This document shows positions 19,936 through 29,779 of a stretch of DNA of 64,000 bases, piece after piece (the first letter of the stretch is position 1; every line of letters begins with the position of its first letter). Origin of the DNA: Mycoplasmopsis primatum ATCC 25948 (GTDB taxonomy: Bacteria > Bacillota_I > Bacilli_A > Mycoplasmatales > Metamycoplasmataceae). The DNA lies in contig NZ_JNJV01000001.1 in NCBI RefSeq assembly GCF_000702785.1, forward strand, positions 1-64,000, in the 5' to 3' direction. A program made the position numbers and the translations under genes. The notes beneath the pieces are model-generated. The model did not search any database and was not told the DNA's origin. It was given only the letters and a program-made list of their open reading frames with translations.

Positions 19936-20853
19936 ATGATTCAATTAGAAGTTAAATACAAAGAAAGAATTGATAAATATATTAGTGATAATAGTGAAAT
20001 TTCGCGTAATGATGCAAAAGCATTAATCGAGCAAGAAGCAGTTTATATTAATGATCATAAATTTGTACGAAAGGCAAATTATATGGTGAGAGAAGGCATG
20101 ATTATAACAGTCATGAAATTGCTGGAAAAAGAAAGTAATATTAAAGCAATTGAGATGGAAATTAATACTGTTTATGAAGATGATGATTTAATCATTGTTA
20201 ATAAACCATCAGGTCTTGTAGTTCATCCTGCGCCTGGACACGTTAATGATACATTAGTTAATGGTCTCATGCATCATTTCAAAAATAATTTATCAGATGT
20301 AAATGGATTATTAAGACTTGGGATCGTTCATAGAATTGATAAAGATACAAGTGGACTTTTAATCATTGCAAAAAATAATGATGTTCATAATAAGCTTACT
20401 AAAATGCTTAAAAATCATGAGATACATCGTTCATATATTGCTATTTGTAAGGGGATTTTGGAAAATAAAATAACAAAGGTCAACTTACCAATTCAAAGAG
20501 ATCTCAAGGATCGCAAGTCGATGTCAGTTCATAAAGACGGTAAAGAAGCAATTACATATATTTATCAATTGAAAAGTTTTTACATAGATAATGAACCTTA
20601 TTCATTAGTAAGATGTGAATTAGAAACGGGTAGGACACACCAAATTAGAGTCCATCTAGCGTATATTAAGCATCCAGTTTATGGAGACCCATTGTATGGC
20701 AAAAAAGTTGATGAATTTAACCAAAGATTGCACGCTTATAAATTAAGTTTTAATCACCCCATTACTAATAAACTAATTGAAGTTTATGCTGATGTGCCAA
20801 AAAAATTTGAAGTTGCTGATTTTGATTTTAGTTCATTAAGCTCATTAAAATAA
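19936..20853 (+). CDS. RluA-family pseudouridine synthase (RluD-like)
   Basis: 305 residues. N-terminal S4-like domain (residues ~1-70: ERIDKYISDNSEISRNDAKA) followed by the RluA catalytic domain. The catalytic motif HRIDKDTSGLLI with its Asp is near residue 139, with VNKPSGLVVHPAPGH before it and ELETGRTHQIRVHLA after. The S4 plus catalytic layout and length fit RluD, which modifies helix 69 of 23S rRNA, but target specificity is inferred. No Shine-Dalgarno; a leaderless start is likely. Confidence 0.92.
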   Translation: MIQLEVKYKERIDKYISDNSEISRNDAKALIEQEAVYINDHKFVRKANYMVREGMIITVMKLLEKESNIKAIEMEINTVYEDDDLIIVNKPSGLVVHPAPGHVNDTLVNGLMHHFKNNLSDVNGLLRLGIVHRIDKDTSGLLIIAKNNDVHNKLTKMLKNHEIHRSYIAICKGILENKITKVNLPIQRDLKDRKSMSVHKDGKEAITYIYQLKSFYIDNEPYSLVRCELETGRTHQIRVHLAYIKHPVYGDPLYGKKVDEFNQRLHAYKLSFNHPITNKLIEVYADVPKKFEVADFDFSSLSSLK

Positions 20854-20919
20854 ATTAAAAAATAAATTAATAATATAAATATAATATAAATAATCTTATG
20901 AATATATTAAGGAGAATCA

Positions 20920-21951
20920 ATGTTTAATAGAAACTTTAGATTTGAAACAAGTTTTGATGATTTGTGGAAACATGAAAAAACGACATTTAGACCAATTTTT
21001 ATAGTGACCTTTGTTTCGTTTTTATTATTTGCACTAACATTTATTGTAAATGCAACATTAGCGCTTGTTTATATTGAATCAATTAAAAATTATATAAATA
21101 TAAATTCAAATATACCAAATAAAGAATTATCAATTAATGCTAGATTAATTGGAATAATTGTTAATTATGCTTTTGGCTTAACTACACTAATAGTCTTAGG
21201 CTTTATGATTGCTTCTGTGGTCAAAGGTTATAGAAAAAAGAATTTTTCTAAGATTTATACTTGACCAGTTACTGTTTATTTTGTGATTTTGATTTTTCAT
21301 ATTTTTCAAACAGTTATGACTTTCTTTGGGCTATCAAATGTCATAAAATCATCAGGAGTTGCTGGTTATGATCAATATAATACTATTCAATTAGTTTTTG
21401 AAACCTTATCAACAATTATTTTATCCTTAGCTTATTTTATATTTATTAGAAAATATGTATTGATCAAGTTTGCTTATGTAAATATTCAAAAAATGATAGA
21501 TGCTCAACAACAAATAAATGAAAATCCTGAACTTAAAGAATTGTTTAAAAATATTGAACAGGCTTTTAATATGAGTGGTGTTTCGCAAAGCACATTTAAT
21601 TTTGGAACTGAGAATACGAGCGAAGTTAAAAAAGAAAAAGCTGATGATGAAGTATCAGAGCAAGCAAATCAACGAAAATCTAATTATGAAAAGTTAATGA
21701 ATTTACCAAATGAAAAAATTTATAATGCTGCTGAAAAACTTTATATTTCAGGTTATCGTAATATGGAAAAAGCAACATTGGTTAATCTTATTTTAGATAT
21801 TCTCGACAGACAAAAAGCTAAAAAAGAGCAAGAAGATACCTCAGTAAAAGAGAACAAAAAACCTGATGATGAAGTTGTTGTTGAACCTAAAGAACCAACT
21901 TTTGATTTAGATAAAGACAATGAAAACAATAAAAAAGATGAGCAAAACTAG
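20920..21951 (+). CDS. Four-helix membrane protein with SAP/Rho-N-like C-terminal segment
   Basis: 343 residues through one UGA-Trp at 21262. Four predicted membrane segments occur at about residues 28-52, 80-105, 118-140 and 160-185, followed by a cytosolic region. Residues ~250-290 (MNLPNEKIYNAAEKLYISGY plus a KATLVNLIL segment) resemble a SAP or Rho-N helix-extended-helix nucleic-acid-binding fold. The rest of the tail is acidic and Lys/Asp-rich. If correct, this would be a membrane-tethered nucleic-acid-binding protein. Good AAGGAG Shine-Dalgarno. No named family recognised. Confidence 0.72.
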
Positions 21952-21980
21952 CTCATTTTCTTTATACATATAGGAGATTT

Positions 21981-22601
21981 ATGCTCAACTTTGAATCTAT
22001 TAAATGTGCTAATTATAAACTTATAGCAGGACTTGATGAAGCTGGCAGAGGCTGTTGTGCTGGACCGCTGGTAGTAGCTTGTGTAATAATGCCAAAAGAT
22101 TATCACAATGATTTAATAAATGATTCTAAAAAAATCAGCCCAAAACTAAGAGAATGTCTTTACAATGAAATCATAAATAATGCAATTGAGTATCAAATTA
22201 TTACACTGCCTGCTAGTTATGTTGATAAAAATAATCCTAAAAAGGCTTCAAGAGATGGAATGCTCAAATGCCTTTATAACCTTGCTAACAAGCCTGATTT
22301 AGTAATTACAGACTTTGAGCATATTGACAATTTATCTATCCCACAGATTAATTTAGTAAAAGGAGATTCTATTAGTTTTAACGTAGCATGTGCTTCGATT
22401 TTAGCTAAGGTTTCAAGAGATAGATATATGAATCAGATCGATTCGAAATATTCAGTTTATGATTTTAAAAGCCATAAAGGTTATTGCACTCAAAAACATA
22501 ATGCTATGATTGAACGATATGGTATATGCCCCGAACATAGACTAACTTATAAAAATGTTGCTAAGGCGCTTGCTGTTTATAATGCAAAATTAAAAAAATA
22601 G
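21981..22601 (+). CDS. rnhB: Ribonuclease HII
   Basis: 206 residues, normal length. Cleaves RNA/DNA hybrids, including single embedded ribonucleotides. Active-site motif GLDEAGRGCCAGPLV (Asp and Glu near residues 17-18), then ITDFEH, SFNVACASILAKVSRDR and the C-terminal HKGY motif, all typical of RNase HII. AGGAG Shine-Dalgarno, 30 bases after the preceding membrane protein gene. Confidence 0.96.
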   Translation: MLNFESIKCANYKLIAGLDEAGRGCCAGPLVVACVIMPKDYHNDLINDSKKISPKLRECLYNEIINNAIEYQIITLPASYVDKNNPKKASRDGMLKCLYNLANKPDLVITDFEHIDNLSIPQINLVKGDSISFNVACASILAKVSRDRYMNQIDSKYSVYDFKSHKGYCTQKHNAMIERYGICPEHRLTYKNVAKALAVYNAKLKK

Positions 22602-22645
22602 AAATAAAAAATTTAGCTTATTTAAATTAGTTAGAGTTATTTTTT

Positions 22646-22676
22646 ATATATAGAAAAAAATATTTTTCTATATAAT
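22646..22676 (+). promoter_or_regulatory. tRNA-His promoter with inverted repeat
   Basis: TATAAT (22671-22676) ends 17 bases before the tRNA. It overlaps the right arm of an AT-only inverted repeat (TATATAGAAAAA / TTTTTCTATATA, 22647-22672). The repeat may instead act as the rnhB terminator. Confidence 0.45.
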
Positions 22677-22693
22677 AATTTTGCTAATTATTT

Positions 22694-22770
22694 GGCGGAT
22701 GTGGTGAAGCGGTTAACACAGCGGGTTGTGGTCCCGTCATGCGAGGGTTCGAATCCCTTCGTCCGCCCCA
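22694..22770 (+). tRNA. tRNA-His (anticodon GTG)
   Basis: 77 nt including an encoded CCA. The acceptor stem GCGGATG pairs with CGTCCGC. The base at 22694 is the genome-encoded extra G(-1) and pairs with discriminator C73, both identity features of tRNA-His. The anticodon loop TTGTGGT carries GTG. The T-stem/loop GAGGG-TTCGAAT-CCCTT is normal. Confidence 0.97.
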
Positions 22771-22810
22771 TTTTTTTTATTTCTTTTTAAATAATAAGTA
22801 AAATTAAGTT

Positions 22811-23194
22811 ATGAATCTAATGCCTGAATTGTATGAAATTAAAAAGTCTAAATTTTATAGCTATATTTATGAAATAAATTCAAGAGAGGAAATTCAAACT
22901 CTTAATGAGCAATTAAAAAAAGAACACAAAAAAGCTAGACATATTTGCTATGCTTATACTTTTTTTGAAAACTCTTCACAGAATTCAGGCTTTAATGATG
23001 ATGGCGAGCCAAGTGGAACAGCAGGTCGCCCTATTGGCAAAGCTATTGAAATCAAAAATATTAATAATATTGTAGTCTTTGTCATTAGATATTTTGGCGG
23101 TATTAAATTAGGTGCTGGTGGTTTAATTAGAGCATATAGTAAAAGCGCTCATTTAATCATAGATAAGTATATAGAATCTAAAAAAGGGAGCTAG
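22811..23194 (+). CDS. Short YigZ/IMPACT-family protein
   Basis: 127 residues. Contains only the N-terminal UPF0029/IMPACT domain, with KKARHICYAYTF near residue 40, DDGEPSGTAGRPIG near residue 60 and IRYFGGIKLGAGGLIRAYS. The second (DUF1949) domain that brings YigZ to ~200 residues is missing, and the frame ends cleanly before coaE. Role in translation or proteolysis control is only known loosely for the family. Alternative start at 22820. No Shine-Dalgarno at either start. Confidence 0.88.
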   Translation: MNLMPELYEIKKSKFYSYIYEINSREEIQTLNEQLKKEHKKARHICYAYTFFENSSQNSGFNDDGEPSGTAGRPIGKAIEIKNINNIVVFVIRYFGGIKLGAGGLIRAYSKSAHLIIDKYIESKKGS

Positions 23195-23195
23195 A

Positions 23196-23768
23196 ATGAT
23201 TGCTATTATAGGGAAAATTGCCGTTGGTAAAACTTTTTTTAGTAATAAATTAATTCAAAAAGGTTTTACGGTTTTTAATTGCGATGATTTTTTCAATCAT
23301 AGTTATTTAAAAAATAATGATTGCTACATGAAAATTAATTCTGAAATTGGTAGCTTTTTAAATGATGAAAATGGTATTTCAAAAACCAAAATTAAGTCAT
23401 GAATTTCCCAAAATCCCAACAATATAGATTTATTAGAAAAAGCCATTTATCCCATACTTTTTAATAAGTTAAAAATAGGAAAATTTGATTTTGTTGAAAT
23501 TCCAAAAATAATAGGAAAAAACTTTGACTTTTCTAAACTTTTTGATAATATTGTTTGCCTTGAAACACCAGACAAAATTAGAGCTAAAAATCTAGAAAAA
23601 AGGAATGTGGATAACTTCACAAAAAAAGCAATAAGTGCACAAAATGCCCCTTTTTTAATAAAAAATGCGCTTTTTGGCACTATTCCTATTGTTAATATCT
23701 ATGCTAATAACTTCAATAATGACGTCTTATTTGAATTAATTTTAAAAATAATTTCTCCAAATTTATAA
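23196..23768 (+). CDS. coaE: Dephospho-CoA kinase
   Basis: 190 residues with one UGA-Trp at 23400. Last step of coenzyme A synthesis. The P-loop reads IGKIAVGKTF at the extreme N-terminus, followed by FNCDDFFNHSY (the CoaE DAD-like motif is present as CDD). Conservation falls off after residue 60, which is usual in mycoplasmas. Shine-Dalgarno AAAGGGAG lies inside the end of yigZ, and the two are two bases apart. Upstream of dnaB-dnaI, as in Bacillus. Confidence 0.85.
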
Positions 23769-23816
23769 AATAGATTTAAGACATTATTTTTTAATCAATT
23801 TAGGAGGTGCTTTACG

Positions 23817-24839
23817 ATGTTAAAATCATTAAATTATCCTTTTTTTACTGTGCAGAATTCTGCATCAATTAGCAGTGTGGATTTAAAGAACCTCCGCAAA
23901 TTTTATGCGCCGATTTTAGGTAGCGAAGCTATTTTACTTTATGAGTATCTTAGGGACTTAACGCATGTTGAAACACATGAAGCAAATTTCTTTGATTTTG
24001 ATAGTTTTACATACCTATTAAATATGGATATAAAAGTATTAAATAATGCAAGAATTAAATTAGAGTCAGTTGCTTTATTGAATACTTTAATTGATGAATA
24101 CAACCGCAAAACCGTTTTTATTTTGGAAAAACCATTAGATGGTGTTGGTTTTAGAAAAAACTTGTTGTTAGCTAATAAACTAATTAAAACTATGGGGCAA
24201 CAAAATTTTGAAAGATTAATAGGCAAAGAAAAGAATGCTTATTTAGCTAAAGCAAAATACTTACTTGATGCATCAGCTAAATTTGATGAAGTTTTTGACC
24301 AAGACGAGGATCATGCTGATTCAATAGATTCTTATAATTCATCTGATACGTTACCTTTTGAACTAGATTCAACAAGAGGCGAAACACAAGAAATTAATTT
24401 ATTTATTCAAGAGAAATTAGATTTAAATACCTTTGAATATCCTAATCCATATGAAGCAATCCTAAAAACAGATTCAAGATTTTTCTTTTCTCAAATTTCG
24501 GGTCAAATTCCTACCGGAAATATTGTTGATCTGATTAAGTTTGCTAGAAGCAAGGGACTTAGTGATTCATGTATCAATTTAGTCTTTTACTACGCTTATG
24601 AAACAAACGACAAAATAAATTATTCATATGTTAAAAAAATCGTCTTAGATTTAATTAATAAAAAATTATTTTCATTTCAACATATTGAAAAACATTTAGA
24701 CAATTTAATGGGTTATAAAAATCGGAGCACAATTTCTAAAAAAGAATTATACAAAGCTACATATTTAAAATCATTATCTTCATCTACTAATCCTAATATA
24801 GTAAATGAACAAAATCAAGATGTTTGAATTGATGATTAA
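23817..24839 (+). CDS. dnaB: Replication initiation/membrane attachment protein DnaB-like
   Basis: 340 residues ending WIDD at a TAA after a UGA-Trp. In low-GC Gram-positives DnaB and DnaI load the replicative helicase, and this gene sits directly before dnaI and after coaE, the conserved order. The C-terminal third (about residues 230-315: FFSQISGQIPTGNIVDLIKF and INLVFYYAYETNDKINYSYV) matches a DnaB/DnaD-type PF07261 domain. The middle (residues ~165-195) is an acidic linker. AGGAGG Shine-Dalgarno. Confidence 0.8.
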
Positions 24840-24849
24840 AAGGGGCAAT

Positions 24850-25755
24850 ATGAAGGAAAGCAAAAAAACACAAATCAATGTTGAACTGTTAGATAAAACA
24901 CAGGATCAAGTTGAAGCTAAGGCACTGAAAATAATTAAGTCTCATCCTAAAATTAGAAAACTCATTGAACATTTAAACATAAGTGATGAGGAAATTTTAG
25001 ATAATATTGTTGATTTTTTAAATGTCAAAGACTCTATCGAATGCCCTAATATTTATCCTTGAATTTATAATGTAGGTAGAAAAAAAGGCATTTTATATAT
25101 TAAAAAAATAGCAGCCAAAAATAATTTTGCTAGAAATGTGATTAGAAGCGTTAATTTAATTCTTACTGATATAAATAATCCTAATATAGATTGTAAATTG
25201 AGCAAAATGAGAACTACTGCTAATGGCAGAAGGAAGTTAGTGGCTAAAATTAAGGAAGTTAGAGAACTCTTAGAGAAAAAGAAGCCATTAAACGGAATAA
25301 AAAATATTTATATTTATGGCGCTAATGGCACAGGCAAAACATATATTGGTAGTGCTATGGCAAATAGTTTTTCATCACGTGGTATATCCTCAGCATATAT
25401 AAGACTTGCTGATTTATTTAATTTCCTAAAATCTAAACTCAACAATAGTATAAGTATTAATAAAATATTAAATCAATTAAAAAATGTATCTTTTTTAATT
25501 ATCGATGATTTAGGTTTTGAAAAGCACAATAACTGATTTAAATATGATTTCTTTTACGAAGTAATTCAATATAGAAATCAAAAAAACAAAATGACTGTAT
25601 TGTTAAGCCCATTTAGCCAACTTGAGTTGGCACAATATTATAGGAAAATAGAAGATGATATGACTCAAAAAGTTAAACTCGAGTCATTAATTCATGAAAT
25701 AAGTGATAATTTTGATGAGTTTTGCATTAATGAAAATCTTCAAACCATGAGTTAA
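24850..25755 (+). CDS. dnaI: Helicase loader DnaI
   Basis: 301 residues with two UGA-Trp codons. AAA+ ATPase related to DnaC/IstB. P-loop IYGANGTGKTYI near residue 161, Walker B FLIIDDLGFE near residue 220, then FYEVIQYRNQ...TVLLSPFS (sensor 1). The N-terminal ~130 residues form the helicase-binding domain. Shine-Dalgarno AAAGGGG begins in the dnaB stop. Forms a two-gene helicase-loading operon with dnaB. Confidence 0.92.
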
Positions 25756-25797
25756 GAAAATGAAAGCATATTTTTCATTATTCTATAAAATATTTTT

Positions 25798-27111
25798 ATG
25801 AAGTTTTTAGCACATAGCATTATTGACAATGTCCAAGCTGTTGATCATTCATATGAAGGCCTAGGGGTAGTTAAGATAGAAAACTATCCGATTTTTGTTG
25901 ATAATTTATTGCCTTATGAAACAGCAAAAATTATTGTAAAAAAAAGCAACTCAAATTTTAGTTTTGCTCGTGTTATTGAGAGATATAATAATTCGCCCTT
26001 AAGAGTAGATATTACGAATCAAAAATTAATGCAATCAGGAGCAACAGCACTAGCTAATATCAGTTATACTAATCAATTAAAATTTAAGCAAAATGTAGTT
26101 TTGCAATTGTTTAAAAGAAATCTGAACTATATTAATGTTTTAGAAATATTACCAAGCGAGCAAGTTTGAAGGTATAGAAATAAGTTTTCTGTCTTTTGTA
26201 AAATGGTCGGAAGCACCATTAAAACAGGGTTATATGAAAAAAACACACATGATTTAATTGAACAATATTCTTATGAATTAGTGACTGAAACAATGGAAAA
26301 AATTTTACTATGGCTAAATAAAAATCTTGGTAATTATAAGTGTTTTGTCAAAAATCATAATCTTATTCAAAATATAACAATAAGAGAAAGCTCATTAAAT
26401 AATAATACCTTTTTAATTTTTGATGTCATCGAATCATTTGATTTACCAACCAAGTTTATTAAAGATTTAACACACTTATTTCCTAATATTGTCAATATTT
26501 TTATGGTTAAAAACCAAGGTATTGTTTACCAATATAATAAAAAGAACGTATCATTAACAGATAAAATAGGCTCTTTAAAGTTCAAATTTAGTTGAAATAG
26601 CTTTTTTCAAATTAATGCATTTCAAACATATAATTTATATGATTTATTAATTAATAATCTAAATATTGATGCTAATAAAACTGTAATAGATGCTTATTCA
26701 GGCGTTGGCACAATTTCGCTTTTTTTAGCCCAAAAAGCAAAAAAAGTTTATGGTCTTGAAGTTAATACTGATGCAGTTGAAAATGCCAAGGAAAATTCAT
26801 TAATTAACAATATTCAAAATGTTGAATTTTTAGCAGGCGATGTAATAAAAACTATTGAAAAAGTTAAAGATAATATTGATATAGTTGTAGTTGATCCGCC
26901 ACGCGCTGGAATGAGTTCGAAATTTTTATCAAAATTAGTTGCGCTCCGTCCAAAAGAAATAGGTTATATAAGTTGCAATCCACATACATTATGTAGAGAT
27001 TGTGTTTTATTAAAAAGACATGGATACGAACTAGTTTATTTGAAACCTTGTGATATGTTTTGTCAAACTCATCATATTGAATGTGTAGCAATTTTAAAAT
27101 TAATAAAATAA
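25798..27111 (+). CDS. TrmA/RlmD-type RNA (uracil-C5)-methyltransferase
   Basis: 437 residues with two UGA-Trp codons. N-terminal TRAM-like domain (GLGVVKIENYPIFVDNLLP), then the Rossmann SAM domain (VIDAYSGVGTISLFLA). The catalytic region has DPPRAGM and ISCNPHTLCRD, whose Cys attacks uracil C6, and the final HHIECVA is typical of RumA-like enzymes. The CxxxxxCxxC Fe-S cysteines of E. coli RlmD are absent, as in Gram-positive RlmCD. Target U747/U1939 in 23S rRNA is inference. TATAAA eight bases before the ATG, no Shine-Dalgarno. Confidence 0.93.
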
Positions 27112-27142
27112 TTATTATCCTATAAAATAGCCTTATTTGTAA

Positions 27143-28111
27143 ATGCCTATAAATAATATTTTCCATAATATTAATGTAAAATTAAAAAATATGAAAATGA
27201 ATTATATTATATATAGAAACCAAAAAATGCCTATTTTTGTTGTTGATAATAAATTAGACACGACAATACTATTTTTGCATGGGCTTAATTCTAGCAGTAA
27301 TTTTATTAATAAAATGTTAGATTTTAAACAAAATTTCAATATTGTTGCTGTTAATTTACCAGGCAGCAAATTTGCACCAGCTATCGATGCCGAAGAAATC
27401 ACATTAGAAAGCTGAATTGAATTTAGTCAATTAGTTTTGAATTCTATCAAAACTAAAAAGATTTTAATTCTAGCGCATTCTATGTCTGGTGGAGTTGCAG
27501 TTGAACTAGCAAAAGACCCCAGAGTTGAAAAAGCGATTATGTTATCAACTATCAATCCATCTATGGAGAATAATAAATCTTATAAATTATTAAATAGTGT
27601 TATAGGACCAGAAAAAGGTAAACCAACCTTTTTTGGAAAATTATTTATATGGGGCGCCAAGTTTTCTAAAAAAGGAAAACAATTAGTTAATTCATTCACA
27701 CGCGAAGGAAAATGATATAACCTTCTAGAAAAATATATTTTAAAACCTGAATATCTTAAAAAACTTGATGAACTATATAAAAAATATGCAAATAAATTAA
27801 TATTCATAGTAGGTGATAAAGATGGCATAATAGGTACTGATAATTTTATAAAATATGGAACCGATTTGGGATGCATGGTTGCTAAAATAGGAAGCACACA
27901 CTCACCAATTAAAACAGCTCCTGAACAAATTAATAGTTTTTTAAATCTTATTGTTAACCCTAAAAAACGTTTTTGATTTTTTAATAAATTTATTACATTT
28001 AGTAAAAATATTATGGAAGTTAATAATAATTTAAATGATGAATCTGATATAGCATCATTAGAAATTTATCATGAATTAGAAAATAATATTGAGCAAGACA
28101 AGGAAGAATAA
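27143..28111 (+). CDS. Alpha/beta hydrolase
   Basis: 322 residues with UGA-Trp codons. Oxyanion-hole region LFLHGLNSSSNF near residue 47, nucleophile elbow AHSMSGG (Ser near 118), acid candidate VGDKDGII and C-terminal STHSPI with the His, so a full Ser-Asp-His triad appears present. The fold matches small esterases or lysophospholipase-like enzymes. The substrate cannot be told. The ~60-residue C-terminal extension is acidic. Starts near a CTATAAAATAG element and is followed six bases later by another gene, likely an operon. Confidence 0.85.
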
Positions 28112-28116
28112 TTATT

Positions 28117-29031
28117 ATGGAATATATACAATTTGAACAGGAATTAAAATCACAGCTGCTTAATAATAATGCTCGAAAACTTATTTACAAATTGGTTGAA
28201 GCACCATACAGGTTTTATTCAATTTTAAGTCCATTAAGTTTTCGCACGAAGCTCGAACAGGCTTTTTATCGTTCACAAGAAAATAAATATTATAAATTTT
28301 TAACTTCATGTGCTTCCAATTTATTTGCCAAATATGGCTATAAAATAATGGAAAATAAAATTTCTATCACTAAACCAATTGAAGACAATCCCGAAACCTA
28401 TATTGTTCAAACGGCTTCATTTACTCATTTATTTCAAAATGAAGAAGATAAAATAATTTATGCAATTTTACAAAAGAAAAGAGACGTCTATTCTGCAAAA
28501 GAATCTATTAAATTATTAGATAAATTTAAATCTAATTTGTTAATTTTGGCCCAAGGTTATCAAGATTATACAATTAAAGGTTACTTATGATTCGTAGAAT
28601 CAGAATTTAGAAAAAATGAGAGTTATTATCACTCAAATAGTGTCGTTCAAGAGGAAGATTCCATCAAATATAGTGCTAGATATGCTTCTGAAATATTTAG
28701 AGATTTTGATCATCGTGAAGATTGAGATGAAATAGAGCTGCATATTGAAAAATTTAAGAGACAAAATTATTTAGATTTTATTGAATTACCAGATTTAGAT
28801 ACAAGTCAAGAGGCGCTTGAAGCCCTTGTGGAATTAAGTGATTCAGCATGAGAAAAGCTTAATTCACCAACGCCAGCATATATAAATGTAAGAAAATCTG
28901 TGTTTAATGAGGCAAATGAAAATTCTAATTTATTTAAGGCTATTGCTTTAAGAGAAATAAAACTTAAAGCTATTGATGAGGATGAGTTTAAGTTAGAATC
29001 TATGAGATTAGAAAATAGAAACAAACAGTAG
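28117..29031 (+). CDS. Unrecognised protein, possibly PD-(D/E)xK nuclease-derived
   Basis: 304 residues with UGA-Trp codons. Residues ~100-150 (NEEDKIIYAILQKKRD followed by a helix with Ser-Ala-Lys) recall the ExK-type QKKRD strand of HinfI/HpyAIV-like type II restriction enzymes, but other catalytic residues are not obvious and no methyltransferase is adjacent. The C-terminal ~130 residues are acidic and helical. Its place behind the alpha/beta hydrolase and before a terminator suggests a housekeeping transcription unit. Function not assigned. Confidence 0.7.
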
Positions 29032-29064
29032 GCAATATTTCAACTTTCTTTATTTTATTTTGTT

Positions 29065-29093
29065 AAAAAATCAAATGATCTATTTGATTTTTT
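29065..29093. terminator. Terminator after gene ending at 29031
   Basis: AAAAAATCAAAT (29065-29076) and ATTTGATTTTTT (29082-29093) are exact reverse complements with a 5-base loop and a downstream T-run. Symmetrical, so it may act in both directions. Confidence 0.85.
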
Positions 29094-29132
29094 GTTTCTG
29101 AATTTTCTTAATTTGCCTATAAAACAATAAAA

Positions 29133-29150
29133 AAATGCTAAAAAGCATTT
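29133..29150 (-). terminator. Terminator after rpiB
   Basis: AAATGCT (29133-29139) and AGCATTT (29144-29150) form a 7-bp stem. On the minus strand it is followed by a run of T. Lies three bases beyond the rpiB stop. Confidence 0.75.
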
Positions 29151-29152
29151 AA

Positions 29153-29602
29153 TTATAAATTGTCAATTTCTTCTATTCTTGATTGATGTCTTCCACCTTC
29201 ATAATCTGTTTTTATGTATTCATCAATCATTGCTTTGGCTTCTTCTAACTTAACTTGTCTGCCACCCATAACTAGAACATTAGCATTATTGTGTAATTTT
29301 GCTAAATTAGCATCTTCAACAGTAACAACACGTGCTGCTCTAATGCCTTTGTGTCTATTAAGAGCGTATGAAATTCCTAAGCCTGTTCCACATAAACCGA
29401 TCCCAAATGAGACTTCTTTATGATTTAGCAAATAATTTGCTAGTTTATGACCTTGTTCAGCATATGAAATAGATTTTGATCCATCAGCTGGTCCCAAGTC
29501 AACTACGTCATATCCTATTGATTTTATATAGTCTTTTATATCATTTTTTAAATCGCAACCACCATGGTCGCTAGCAACAGCTACAGTAGCTTTTTTATTC
29601 AC
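29153..29602 (-). CDS. rpiB: Ribose-5-phosphate isomerase B
   Basis: 149 residues from a GTG start at 29602, chosen because GGAG lies eight bases upstream and VNKKATVAVASDHGG then matches the family N-terminus. A frame open to 29638 would add unsupported residues. Motifs: SDHGG, DLGPADGSKSISYA, GLCGTGLGIS with the active-site Cys, GIRAARV, and NANVLVMGGR. Interconverts ribose-5-P and ribulose-5-P, which in this cell would feed the phosphoketolase encoded downstream. Confidence 0.96.
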   Translation of the reverse strand: MNKKATVAVASDHGGCDLKNDIKDYIKSIGYDVVDLGPADGSKSISYAEQGHKLANYLLNHKEVSFGIGLCGTGLGISYALNRHKGIRAARVVTVEDANLAKLHNNANVLVMGGRQVKLEEAKAMIDEYIKTDYEGGRHQSRIEEIDNL

Positions 29603-29779
29603 AATATTTCTCCTTATAAAATAATTAAAATATATCAATAAATAATAACAAGATTTTAGTCAGTATAGAACAACAATATTCACATTATTTATAAAAAATA
29701 AAAAAATGAAAATATTCAGCGATTATTCTCATTTTTTATCGCTTTTATTAAACTTCATAATTATTAAACTTTTAAAATT

